Part shown: piece by piece, positions 5,682-12,104 of the stretch
How the letters are laid out: every line of letters starts with the position of its first letter
Position numbering within the stretch: the first letter of the stretch is position 1
Virus record (IMG/VR): IMGVR_UViG_3300047548_000629
Location: 1-23,224 of that record
Strand: one strand, 5' to 3'
Origin: a virus
DNA: 23,224 nucleotides
The notes under the pieces: model-generated
The model's input: only the letters and a program-made list of their open reading frames with translations
Told to the model about the DNA's origin: nothing
Database searches by the model: none
Translations under genes and position numbers: made by a program

Positions 5682-6058
5682 AATACGTTATTTCTCCTTG
5701 GTTTATACTTGTAGAGAGTTAGGTCTTTCTCTAGCATTTGTCTTTGCCAACGTACTATAGCATCATATCTTTCTCTTGTAAAGAACTTTTGGTTATAGAA
5801 CCAATTTTCCCAATGCTCATGTCCTTTTGAGTGATTACATTTTGAACAACAACAAACTACATTTGTTATATGGTCATTTCCACCTTTCATTTGTGGAATT
5901 ATATGGTCTATTGTTAATTCTCCTTCTTTATTTCCACAATAAGCACATGAATTATTCCACTTTTCCTTTATTGATTGTTTCCATAATCGTTTTGCTTCAG
6001 ATGAGGTAGAAGCTTTTAAATTATACAAAAAGTCTTGAGGGGAATTTAACACATCCAT
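5678..6058 (-). CDS. HNH endonuclease
   Basis: 126 aa. It has CAYC at residues 38-41, TIDHIIPQMKGG with the catalytic His at 52, and C-S-K-C followed by NHSKG (71-79), giving the two zinc-binding Cys pairs and the HNH metal site. These are typically free-standing homing endonucleases in T4-like phages. The start at 6058 is chosen because AAGGA is 3 bases upstream. An ATG at 6106 would put 16 codons inside the terminator at 6086-6125. It is coupled to the glutaredoxin gene by ATGA, an unusual arrangement for a mobile gene. Confidence 0.88.
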   Translation of the reverse strand: MDVLNSPQDFLYNLKASTSSEAKRLWKQSIKEKWNNSCAYCGNKEGELTIDHIIPQMKGGNDHITNVVCCCSKCNHSKGHEHWENWFYNQKFFTRERYDAIVRWQRQMLEKDLTLYKYKPRRNNVL

Positions 6059-6085
6059 AAGTCCTTTATTTTTGGTAGTAACCCT

Positions 6086-6125
6086 ACAAAAACACCCCCC
6101 TGCCACACAAAATGTGGAGGAGGGT
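6086..6125 (-). terminator. Rho-independent terminator after the 63-aa gene
   Basis: A 13-bp GC-rich stem (6094-6101 and 6103-6107 with 6113-6125, one bulged base, one G-T pair) is followed on the minus strand by GTTTTTG. It ends the 6183-8368 gene run. Confidence 0.82.
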
Positions 6126-6182
6126 ATTAAAATAAGATTGTTTGTGTATTAGGCATAAAAATGTCTAACTTATATTATATAT

Positions 6183-6374
6183 TCATTTACCACACTTCTT
6201 TTTACATGCCTGTCTAGCCCAAGCACGACTTAAACTGTTTATATGAGAACAAGGTTTTTTTATTTTACCACAATAAGGGCATTTGGCATCTGGTGGATCA
6301 TTAATATATCCTTCAGGTGTATACATCCTTTTCTTTTTTAAATTATTTGATTGTTTTCTTTTACGATGATTCAT
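6183..6374 (-). CDS. Small basic Cys-rich protein, 63 aa
   Basis: A very basic N-terminus (MNHRKRKQSNNLKKKR) is followed by AKCPYCGKIKKPCSHINSL and a KKKCGK end. CPYC plus later Cys/His could bind a zinc ion, so nucleic-acid binding is plausible but unproven. Its ATG overlaps the upstream stop by ATGA (6371-6374). Last gene before the terminator. Confidence 0.62.
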   Translation of the reverse strand: MNHRKRKQSNNLKKKRMYTPEGYINDPPDAKCPYCGKIKKPCSHINSLSRAWARQACKKKCGK

Positions 6375-6646
6375 ACAATCACTGGATGTCCGTCACCTTC
6401 TTCAAGTTCATAAATTTTATGATCTTCAATTTTATATTTTCCTGGCGGTAATCCAATCTGCCCTGGAAGTTGTTTATCTACAGTAGAGGTTATATCAATA
6501 ATTTGATCAATAATAAATCGTTGACGATTATATGCACGATTATCCGGATCAAATGAAGTCATCATAATAGCATCATTAATATCACCACAGTGTGCTATGA
6601 TTTTTCCGTTTTTAGTGTTTCTTACTACCCAATATTCATTCATCAT
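6371..6646 (-). CDS. Conserved hypothetical protein, 91 aa
   Basis: MNEYWVVRNTKNGKIIAHCG begins a small alpha/beta-looking protein. It has LPGQIGLPPGKYKIEDHKIY near the end. No family is recognised. It begins directly after the stop of the 6647 gene (TAAATGATG), with AAAGGG as a Shine-Dalgarno. Two ATGs lie in tandem, so the second (6643) could be the true start. Confidence 0.65.
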   Translation of the reverse strand: MMNEYWVVRNTKNGKIIAHCGDINDAIMMTSFDPDNRAYNRQRFIIDQIIDITSTVDKQLPGQIGLPPGKYKIEDHKIYELEEGDGHPVIV

Positions 6647-6859
6647 TTAAAACCCTTTCTTTTTTTCATTTTTATTTAAAGTTTCTTTATCTAAAACTTC
6701 AAAGTAATTTAAATTGCCAAAAGATACATTTTGAAACCAGTATGCTTTTGCATCTTCCCAATTATCAAAAATAATAGTTTTCCCATTATTTTTAACTAAT
6801 TTGTAGTTATGTCTATCATATAGCAAATCAGAAGTATTTGCAAAAATTGTAAGATTCAT
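6647..6859 (-). CDS. Small hypothetical protein, 70 aa
   Basis: The sequence begins MNLTIFANTSDLLYDRHNYK and includes FDNWEDAKAYWFQNVSFGN; it ends in NEKKKGF. I used the ATG at 6857-6859, just after the LOG stop. A TTG at 6869-6871 with AAGGA four bases upstream would add four residues. No function is recognised, although the NWEDAKAYW segment suggests a small alpha/beta fold. Confidence 0.62.
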   Translation of the reverse strand: MNLTIFANTSDLLYDRHNYKLVKNNGKTIIFDNWEDAKAYWFQNVSFGNLNYFEVLDKETLNKNEKKKGF

Positions 6860-6863
6860 AAAA

Positions 6864-7412
6864 TTAAGCAAGAAGTCCTTTAAGTAAATGAGTTGCCTCT
6901 GAGAATCTATCCACGTAATGAATTAGTTTCATTTCTTCATTACTTAGAAATCCATTATCAAGCATTTCGTCTTCAATCCAATTTTTTAATGTTCTCCACA
7001 TTCTGCCAACACAAATGATTGGCTTCTTGTCAATATGATTAACTTGAACCAACTGATAAATCATAGCCATCTCAAGCACTGTTCCAATACCACCAGGAGT
7101 CACAATAAAAGCATCACATTCTGAAAACGTATGCAGTCTTGAATAAAATGTTTGGTGTTTTTCATATTCTTGTACATAAGGATTCACTCCATCTTCAAAG
7201 GGAAGATAGATTGCCTCAGCAACGGAGCACAAAGAGTTTCCCATACATGCACTCATTGCTCCCTTGTTTGCCGCTTCCATAGTTCCTGGACCACCACCAG
7301 TAACTACAATCCAACCTTGTTCTGCAATATTTTTTCCTAGTTTTTCGACTGCTTGATATAGTCCAGAATCAGGACTCGTTCTTGCGGATCCGAATACTGC
7401 TACCTTTTTCAT
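6864..7412 (-). CDS. LOG-family nucleoside 5'-monophosphate phosphoribohydrolase-like protein
   Basis: 182 aa with both LOG signatures: GGGPGTMEAANKGA at residues 39-52 and PGGIGTVLE at 106-114, containing the catalytic Glu. The N-terminal VAVFGSAR is the Rossmann strand. Relatives (once called lysine decarboxylase-like) split a nucleoside monophosphate into base and ribose 5-phosphate. In plants this releases cytokinins; in bacteria and phages the substrate is often unknown. In a phage, a nucleotide-salvage role is likely. It begins within the 43-codon ORF at 7369-7500. Confidence 0.88.
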   Translation of the reverse strand: MKKVAVFGSARTSPDSGLYQAVEKLGKNIAEQGWIVVTGGGPGTMEAANKGAMSACMGNSLCSVAEAIYLPFEDGVNPYVQEYEKHQTFYSRLHTFSECDAFIVTPGGIGTVLEMAMIYQLVQVNHIDKKPIICVGRMWRTLKNWIEDEMLDNGFLSNEEMKLIHYVDRFSEATHLLKGLLA

Positions 7413-7500
7413 CTTCTTTATTCGATGGCACTCTATATATCTGAGGCCAAGTATCTCTGATGATTTCTGCCAATTTATAAGATGTTTCAGAATTAATCAT
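7369..7500 (-). CDS. Possible 43-aa protein overlapping the LOG gene
   Basis: The frame MINSETSYKLAEIIRDTWPQ continues with a basic end (SSIRIRKNES). Its ATG overlaps the metallophosphatase stop as ATGA, and its last 44 bases overlap the LOG start in another frame. Without it there would be an 84-base gap in an otherwise tightly coupled operon, which supports it. No homologue is known to me. Confidence 0.45.
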   Translation of the reverse strand: MINSETSYKLAEIIRDTWPQIYRVPSNKEDEKGSSIRIRKNES

Positions 7501-8204
7501 TTATATTTTTCAAGTGAGTAAATTCCATTTTTTTCCACAATCGCAGAGCAAGTATCCACAAAATCTCCACAACACATATAAGTGATTTTACCAAAGTTGC
7601 GAATATTTGCCGAATGTATGTGCCCACAAATAATACCAGAATACCTTTTGTCTCTTTGAGCACAATAGGAAGCAATATCAGTCTCATATTGATTGATATA
7701 ATTTTTTCCTCTTGCACTATTTTTTAAAACATAAATTAAAGAAAATCGGAAAAACCTTTCTAACCACAAACTTAATGGAGTGATTATTTCATACCCTTTG
7801 TTAAATACTAATTGTTTCCAAGACCCAGAGGAAAACTCAGAATATTTATCCCCGTGAACACAAAGAAACTTGTTACCATTTGAATCTTCGTGAATATACT
7901 CATCAACCATCCGAAAGTTTTTATGTTTAAAATCACAATACCGACGAATTTGCCCTTCGTGATTCCCAAGAATATAAACAACTTCAGTGCCTTTTTTAAC
8001 AAGATTTAGAAGTTGATGAATACACTTAGTATGGTCTTTTGTCCAACGAGTATTATATTTCTCCATGCAGTAGATGTCAATAATGTCACCTACCATTACT
8101 AACTTTTTAGTTTTTATATTTTTGATAAAGTTATAAAATCTTTCCGTATCACATCTAGGAGTCCCCAAATGAACATCAGAAATAAAAACTGTATCGTAAG
8201 TCAT
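7497..8204 (-). CDS. LpxH-like metallophosphatase
   Basis: 235 aa with the full calcineurin-type metal site: D-x-H at residues 10-12 (SDVHLG), GD at 39-40, GNHE at 80-83, HGD at 117-119 and GHIHSA at 194-199. The arrangement fits the UDP-2,3-diacylglucosamine hydrolase (LpxH) branch, which acts in lipid A synthesis, but the phage substrate is unknown. A role in surface or nucleotide metabolism is possible. The ATG at 8202-8204 follows the 53-aa gene stop by two bases; a TTG at 8210 is less likely. Confidence 0.85.
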   Translation of the reverse strand: MTYDTVFISDVHLGTPRCDTERFYNFIKNIKTKKLVMVGDIIDIYCMEKYNTRWTKDHTKCIHQLLNLVKKGTEVVYILGNHEGQIRRYCDFKHKNFRMVDEYIHEDSNGNKFLCVHGDKYSEFSSGSWKQLVFNKGYEIITPLSLWLERFFRFSLIYVLKNSARGKNYINQYETDIASYCAQRDKRYSGIICGHIHSANIRNFGKITYMCCGDFVDTCSAIVEKNGIYSLEKYK

Positions 8205-8206
8205 AA

Positions 8207-8368
8207 TCAATATCTTGATGGTGTATATTCAAGGTCTCCAAGAATATCTTCCAACATTATACCATACTCTTTAAATCTTTTGTCACCAGCAATAAAACAT
8301 CTTTGACGCATCCATACCGCATCAGCAAGAAGTTTAATCTGGTCTTCCGTAAGTGTTAAGGTTTTCAT
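8207..8368 (-). CDS. Small conserved helical protein, 53 aa
   Basis: MKTLTLTEDQIKLLADAVWM is followed by RQRCFIAGDKRFKEYG and EDILGDLEY. It looks like a short three-helix protein. An AGAGG Shine-Dalgarno lies upstream. It is the first gene after the psbD terminator and is followed two bases later by the metallophosphatase. A TTGACT sequence at 8410-8415 upstream could be a -35 box, but no convincing -10 goes with it. Confidence 0.65.
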   Translation of the reverse strand: MKTLTLTEDQIKLLADAVWMRQRCFIAGDKRFKEYGIMLEDILGDLEYTPSRY

Positions 8369-8416
8369 TTATAAAAAGCAACCTCTTTATGTATTAGAGT
8401 AGGGTTATAAGTCAAT

Positions 8417-8439
8417 AAAAAAGACCCCCGAAGGGTCTT
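8417..8439 (-). terminator. psbD terminator
   Basis: A 7-bp stem AAGACCC (8421-8427) with GGGTCTT (8433-8439) is followed on the minus strand by a six-base T run. It ends 27 bases after the psbD stop. Confidence 0.9.
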
Positions 8440-8466
8440 ACATTTCCTCAGAATATTATATTTTTA

Positions 8467-9528
8467 TCATAATGCATTTCCACGAGGTAAAACTTCCTCT
8501 GGGAACACAAAGTTCTCGTGAGGTTGATCAACTGGTGCCATCCAAGCACGAAGACCTTCATTTAGAAGAATATTCTTCGTATAGAAAGTTTCAAACTCTG
8601 GGTCTTCCGCTGCACGAATCTCTTGAGATACAAAGTCATAAGCTCGAAGATTAAGGGCAAGACCAATAATCCCAATAGAACTAGTCCAGAGACCCATGAC
8701 AGGGACGAAAAGCATAAAGAAATGCAACCAACGCTTATTAGAAAAAGCAATACCAAAGATTTGAGACCAGTAGCGGTTTGCAGTAACCATCGAATAAGTC
8801 TCTTCCTCTTGTGTAGGTTCAAATGCTTTGAAAGTATTTGATTGATCTCCATCTTCATAAAGAGTATTTTCTACAGTAGCACCATGGATCGCACAGAGCA
8901 GTGCTCCACCTAGGATACCAGCAACTCCCATCATATGGAAGGGGTTGAGGGTCCAGTTGTGGAAACCCTGAAGGAACAGAAGGAACCTGAAGATTGCTGC
9001 GACACCAAAGGATGGAGCGAAGAACCAACTGGATTGACCCAGTGGATACATCAGGAATACTGAAACAAATACTGCGATAGGACCAGAGAATGCGATTGCG
9101 TTATAAGGACGGATTCCGACCAATCTAGCAATCTCAAACTGACGAAGCATGAACCCGATTAGAGCGAAAGATCCGTGGAGAGCCACAAAAGGCCAGAGTC
9201 CCCCAAGTTGGCACCACCTGACGAAATCCCCTTGAGACTCAGGACCCCAAAGTAAAAGAAGAGAATGACCCATAGAATCTGCAGGCGTTGACACAGCTGC
9301 CGTAAGGAAATTAGCGCCCTCAAGATAACTAGACGCCAACCCATGGGTGTACCAGCTTGTAACAAACGTTGTGCCAGTAAGCCAGCCACCAAGGGCAAGA
9401 TAAGCAGTGGGAAAAAGAAGGAGTCCAGACCAACCCACAAATACAAAGCGATCTCGTTTAAGCCAGTCATCCAGGACATCGAACCATCCTCGTTGTGAAA
9501 TAGGTTGTGAAAGTGTTGAAGAAGTCAT
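8467..9528 (-). CDS. psbD: Photosystem II D2 protein
   Basis: 353 aa, full length for D2. Tyr161 (YD, Tyr160 in usual numbering), the chlorophyll ligand His198 in NPFHMMG, and His215 and His269 as iron and quinone-site ligands are all present. Five transmembrane helices are expected in the thylakoid membrane. D2 pairs with D1 to form the PSII reaction centre; phage copies replace turned-over protein during infection. GGGAGG lies 4 bases before the ATG. The gene has its own composite host/late promoter (9550-9583) and terminator. There is no intron or frameshift. Confidence 0.98.
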   Translation of the reverse strand: MTSSTLSQPISQRGWFDVLDDWLKRDRFVFVGWSGLLLFPTAYLALGGWLTGTTFVTSWYTHGLASSYLEGANFLTAAVSTPADSMGHSLLLLWGPESQGDFVRWCQLGGLWPFVALHGSFALIGFMLRQFEIARLVGIRPYNAIAFSGPIAVFVSVFLMYPLGQSSWFFAPSFGVAAIFRFLLFLQGFHNWTLNPFHMMGVAGILGGALLCAIHGATVENTLYEDGDQSNTFKAFEPTQEEETYSMVTANRYWSQIFGIAFSNKRWLHFFMLFVPVMGLWTSSIGIIGLALNLRAYDFVSQEIRAAEDPEFETFYTKNILLNEGLRAWMAPVDQPHENFVFPEEVLPRGNAL

Positions 9529-9549
9529 AACCTCCCTAGTGATTTCTCA

Positions 9550-9583
9550 TATTTATGTTAACATCTCTTAACAAAGAGGTCAA
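9550..9583 (-). promoter_or_regulatory. Composite host-type/late promoter of psbD
   Basis: The minus strand has TTGACC (9578-9583), 17 bases, then TAACAT (9555-9560), which runs directly into a late box CATAAATA (9550-9557). Only about 21 bases separate the late box from the ATG. The spacer includes the inverted repeat GTTAA-GAGATG-TTAAC. The same layout appears before psbA and the porin gene. Confidence 0.6.
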
Positions 9584-9596
9584 TGAGAATTTATGC

Positions 9597-9719
9597 TTAC
9601 CCCCAATAAATCTGACCAAGAGTGAATAAAACAAATATAAGAACTGTGAATATCATAAGTCCTACACCTGCCCAGATTACCCAGGTAGGCATAGGTTCGT
9701 TTTGAGTATTATGAGACAT
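9597..9719 (-). CDS. 40-aa membrane peptide between psbA and psbD
   Basis: MSHNTQNEPMPTWVIWAGVG then a hydrophobic run ending LFTLGQIYWG: a short polar N-terminus and one transmembrane helix. The size and Trp-Gly end recall small photosystem or cytochrome b6f subunits, but I cannot match it to a named one. It overlaps the 3' end of the endonuclease gene by 11 bases and precedes psbD. The real start could be the internal ATG (MPTWVIW). Confidence 0.65.
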   Translation of the reverse strand: MSHNTQNEPMPTWVIWAGVGLMIFTVLIFVLFTLGQIYWG

Positions 9720-10074
9720 TGAGATATTGAATCATTTTTTGTAAAGTATCTATATTATCTCCTACAAGACCTAATGCGGTGTTGCAGTTATTGCACAAAA
9801 CTCCACGAACTTTATTTGTAGAGTGGCAATGGTCAATACATTTCTTGGTTAGTTTTGTATCACATATTTGGCAGTTCTCATTTTTCATTAATTCTTCATA
9901 AAGGTCATCAGATATTTTTAATTTCCTTCTAATATCATGGTGAGGTTTATAATATTTTATTCTGACTTGCCTCTCACAATCCTTACATTTTGATTGGACT
10001 CCAGATGGTCTATCACTTCTTTTAGAGAAAAAATCAAGTTCTTTTGTTAGTCCACATCTGCTACAAGTTTTCAT
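9709..10074 (-). CDS. Endonuclease VII-type (HNH/beta-beta-alpha metal) nuclease, probable homing endonuclease
   Basis: 121 aa. The N-terminal half has two Cys pairs (C4/C7 and C30/C33), probably a zinc-ribbon DNA-binding part. The C-terminal half has C68/C71, the catalytic DHCH (81-84), and VLCNNCNTALG with C94/C97, matching recombination endonuclease VII (T4 gp49-like). T4 gp49 resolves Holliday junctions, but short phage copies are often homing enzymes. Its place just after psbA recalls the free-standing psbA-targeting endonuclease F-CphI of phage S-PM2; whether it belongs to the same family I cannot say. It has its own late promoter. Confidence 0.88.
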   Translation of the reverse strand: MKTCSRCGLTKELDFFSKRSDRPSGVQSKCKDCERQVRIKYYKPHHDIRRKLKISDDLYEELMKNENCQICDTKLTKKCIDHCHSTNKVRGVLCNNCNTALGLVGDNIDTLQKMIQYLNVS

Positions 10075-10100
10075 ATTGGTATGGAAGTATGGTATGGAAA

Positions 10101-10115
10101 TATTTATACATTATA
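10101..10115 (-). promoter_or_regulatory. Extended -10 and late promoter of the endonuclease gene
   Basis: The minus strand has TGTTATAAT, an extended -10 motif (TATAAT at 10110-10115), followed two bases later by a perfect late box TATAAATA (10101-10108). It lies immediately after the psbA terminator and 27 bases before the ATG. No clear -35 box is present. Confidence 0.65.
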
Positions 10116-10117
10116 AC

Positions 10118-10145
10118 ATAAAAAAAGAGACCCGAAGGTCTCTTT
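10118..10145 (-). terminator. psbA terminator
   Basis: A 9-bp stem AAAGAGACC with GGTCTCTTT, a UUCG tetraloop and seven Ts on the minus strand. It is a very strong intrinsic terminator 26 bases after the psbA stop. Confidence 0.93.
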
Positions 10146-10170
10146 GGTGAAGTATTCTGTTTTAAGAAAC

Positions 10171-11250
10171 TCAACCGATTGCAGGTGCAGTCAAAGCAAC
10201 AGGAGTGTTGGTTGCAGCAGCAAGGTCAAGTGGGAAATTATGAGCATTTCGTTCGTGCATTACCTCCATGCCCAGACCAGCACGGTTCAGAACATCAGCC
10301 CAAGTGTTGAGCACACGACCCTGAGAGTCAATGATGGACTGGTTGAAGTTGAAACCGTTGAGGTTGAATGCCATGGTGCTAACACCAAGAGCAGTAAACC
10401 AGATGCCAACTACAGGCCAAGCAGCAAGGAAGAAGTGCAGTGAACGTGAGTTATTGAACGATGCGTATTGGAAAATAAGACGACCGAAATAACCGTGTGC
10501 AGCTACGATGTTGTATGTTTCTTCTTCTTGTCCGAACTTGTAACCATAGTTTTGGGACTCATTTTCTGTCGTCTCACGTACAAGACTAGAGGTGACGAGA
10601 GATCCGTGCATAGCAGAGAAAAGAGAACCACCGAAGACACCAGCAACTCCCAACATGTGGAAAGGATGCATAAGAATGTTGTGTTCTGCCTGGAAAACAA
10701 GCATGTAGTTGAAAGTTCCCGAAATCCCCAGAGGCATCGCATCAGAGAAGGATCCTTGACCGAAGGGATAGACCAGGAACACTGCGCTAGCAGCAGCAAC
10801 GGGTGCGCTGTAAGCAACACAAATCCAAGGACGCATACCAAGTCGGTAAGAAAGTTCCCATTCACGACCCATGTAGGCATAGATACCAATCAGAAAGTGG
10901 AAGACGACCAGTTGGAAAGGTCCACCATTATATAGCCACTCATCTAGGGAAGCAGCTTCCCAAATGGGGTAAAAGTGCAGTCCAATTGCGTTGGACGAAG
11001 GAATAACAGCACCTGAGATGATGTTGTTTCCGTACATGAGTGAACCAGCAACGGGTTCACGGATACCATCAATGTCTACAGGAGGTGCAGCAACGAAGGC
11101 AACAATAAAACAGATAGTCGCAGCAAGTAAGCAAGGAATCATCAAGACTCCGAACCAACCAACATAAAGACGATTATCAGTTGAAGTAACCCAATTGCAG
11201 AACTGTTCCCAAGTATTTGATTGTCGTTGTTGTGAAATTGTAGCAGTCAT
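10171..11250 (-). CDS. psbA: Photosystem II D1 protein (E130, high-light form)
   Basis: 359 aa, full-length D1. It has Tyr161 (YZ), the water-oxidising cluster ligands Asp170, Glu189, His332, Glu333, His337 and Asp342, chlorophyll ligand His198, iron ligands His215 and His272, and Ser264 at the QB site. A C-terminal extension follows Ala344, so CtpA processing is expected. Residue 130 is Glu, as in high-light D1 isoforms. The gene has no intron, although some cyanophage psbA genes do. It has its own terminator, a leader of about 160 bases with a hairpin, and a near-consensus promoter at 11413-11446. There is no clear Shine-Dalgarno. Confidence 0.98.
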   Translation of the reverse strand: MTATISQQRQSNTWEQFCNWVTSTDNRLYVGWFGVLMIPCLLAATICFIVAFVAAPPVDIDGIREPVAGSLMYGNNIISGAVIPSSNAIGLHFYPIWEAASLDEWLYNGGPFQLVVFHFLIGIYAYMGREWELSYRLGMRPWICVAYSAPVAAASAVFLVYPFGQGSFSDAMPLGISGTFNYMLVFQAEHNILMHPFHMLGVAGVFGGSLFSAMHGSLVTSSLVRETTENESQNYGYKFGQEEETYNIVAAHGYFGRLIFQYASFNNSRSLHFFLAAWPVVGIWFTALGVSTMAFNLNGFNFNQSIIDSQGRVLNTWADVLNRAGLGMEVMHERNAHNFPLDLAAATNTPVALTAPAIG

Positions 11251-11301
11251 TTTTCTTAAAAGAGTAGTAAGACCATCAGGGAAATGGTGGAGTTACTATT
11301 T

Positions 11302-11322
11302 CCCAGTCACCCTCAGACTGGG
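11302..11322 (-). other. Hairpin in the psbA leader
   Basis: A perfect 7-bp GC-rich stem (CCCAGTC with GACTGGG) and a 7-base loop lie 52 bases upstream of the psbA ATG. No U-run follows, so it is more likely an RNA-stability or translation element than a terminator. A near-late box (TATAAATT, about 11335-11342) lies just upstream. Confidence 0.45.
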
Positions 11323-11412
11323 TATGAGAGACGTAATTTATACACCCCATAGGTCTCGGTTAGTGGGTGTTACAAAGATTAAAGAACTGTTACATTCCTT
11401 AACCTGTTGATG

Positions 11413-11446
11413 TATTTATCATACCATTGTTTGGAAACCCTGTCAA
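11413..11446 (-). promoter_or_regulatory. Composite host-type/late promoter of psbA
   Basis: On the minus strand TTGACA (11441-11446) is followed by exactly 17 bases and TATGAT (11418-11423), five of six bases of the -10 consensus. The last bases of the -10 run into a late-type box GATAAATA (11413-11420). Predicted leader about 160 bases. psbA could therefore be read early by host RNA polymerase and late by the gp55/gp33 form. Confidence 0.72.
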
Positions 11447-11471
11447 TTGGTTCAATCCTAAAACCGTCCAC

Positions 11472-11479
11472 CATAAATA
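11472..11479 (+). promoter_or_regulatory. Possible late-type box for the plus-strand genes
   Basis: CATAAATA on the plus strand, 40 bases before the ATG at 11520. It faces away from the psbA promoter, making this a divergent control region. The 269 bases between 11251 and 11519 hold only the psbA leader and these promoters. Confidence 0.45.
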
Positions 11480-11519
11480 AGACCTTAAAAACTAAATAGT
11501 TAAAACTGCTTTCCCTCAT

Positions 11520-11711
11520 ATGCCTCGGGAATGGAACACCCCTATTAGGGAACCTTGGAACGCACCAATACATAATACTCTAAAAGCAATAGACAATCAC
11601 ACTCAAGAATACTTCAAGAGTGGTGATAAATGGCATTTGGAAAAAGCAGAAATGCTTAGAGTATATCTAACAGATCTTAAAACTTGGATTCATAAACAAG
11701 AAGGAAGATGA
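11520..11711 (+). CDS. Small conserved cyanophage protein, 63 aa
   Basis: First of the only plus-strand genes in the window. The protein begins MPREWNTPIREPWNAPIHNT and then forms a probable helical hairpin (DNHTQEYFKSGDKWHLEKAE followed by MLRVYLTDLKTWIHKQ). I recall similar small cyanophage proteins, of unknown function. No Shine-Dalgarno is visible. The stop overlaps the next possible ATG as ATGA. Confidence 0.7.
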   Translation: MPREWNTPIREPWNAPIHNTLKAIDNHTQEYFKSGDKWHLEKAEMLRVYLTDLKTWIHKQEGR

Positions 11712-11878
11712 AATCAATACTTCTCCTTGGAATATTAATTATGAGATTGATAACTAACGAGGGAATATTCAATGAAGGACGAAGACCACAACCAAAAAGA
11801 CAACCAACAGAAGTCATTAGGTTTATCAGAAGACCTGCTAAAAGAGGTAGGAAAAAAGCACGGTTCATTATTGAATAA
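11708..11878 (+). CDS. Possible 56-aa protein nested with the next gene
   Basis: The ATG overlaps the previous stop by ATGA, with GGAAG close upstream. The protein begins with a hydrophobic stretch (MKSILLLGILIMRLI), then a very basic tail rich in Arg, Lys and Pro. It overlaps the 110-aa frame at 11772 for 107 bases in another frame. It could be a small secreted or membrane-anchored protein, or a chance frame. Confidence 0.38.
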   Translation: MKSILLLGILIMRLITNEGIFNEGRRPQPKRQPTEVIRFIRRPAKRGRKKARFIIE

Positions 11879-12104
11879 ACTAATCTTTATTATCTGCTGT
11901 GCGGTAATTGGGTTTGTTGGTATTAACTTTGTTGCATGTAACTTTATGATTCCAGGAACCATTAATAAAGCAAATGTAAAGGGAGAACTAAAAAATCCCC
12001 CTCCTTTAGATTGCAAAGAATCTGAAAGAAGGGGGTATGAAACTTTATTGACTATTCTTACTACAGTAATCGCACTAAGAACAAGAGTAGAAGATAGTGA
12101 TTAA
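11772..12104 (+). CDS. Single-span membrane protein, 110 aa, next to lysozyme
   Basis: A charged cytoplasmic-type N-terminus (MKDEDHNQKDNQQKS) is followed by one transmembrane helix (about residues 36-60, NKLIFIICCAVIGFVGINFV and on). A Pro-rich linker (ELKNPPPLDCKESE) and the helix GYETLLTILTTVIALRTR follow. GAGG lies 9 bases before the ATG. Its stop overlaps that of the convergent lysozyme gene by four bases. A holin- or spanin-like role could be imagined from the neighbour, but nothing in the sequence proves it. Confidence 0.65.
   Translation: MKDEDHNQKDNQQKSLGLSEDLLKEVGKKHGSLLNKLIFIICCAVIGFVGINFVACNFMIPGTINKANVKGELKNPPPLDCKESERRGYETLLTILTTVIALRTRVEDSD

Noticed and set aside
6059-6106. 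A 16-residue N-terminal extension of the HNH endonuclease
   Set aside because: It would be translated from the terminator stem, while AAGGA sits correctly before the ATG at 6058.
8410-8415. TTGACT after the psbD terminator as a third terminator-linked promoter
   Set aside because: No convincing -10 at 16-18 bases (best is TACATA), and the box lies outside the hairpin, unlike the other two.
10468-10935. A 155-codon plus-strand frame antisense to psbA
   Set aside because: Long antisense frames are expected opposite codon-biased psbA. It has no recognisable domain and no ribosome site. An antisense RNA is possible, but no promoter is visible.
10171-11250. A group I intron in psbA, as in some cyanophages
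   Set aside because: The D1 frame is unbroken from Met1 to residue 359 with all expected segments.
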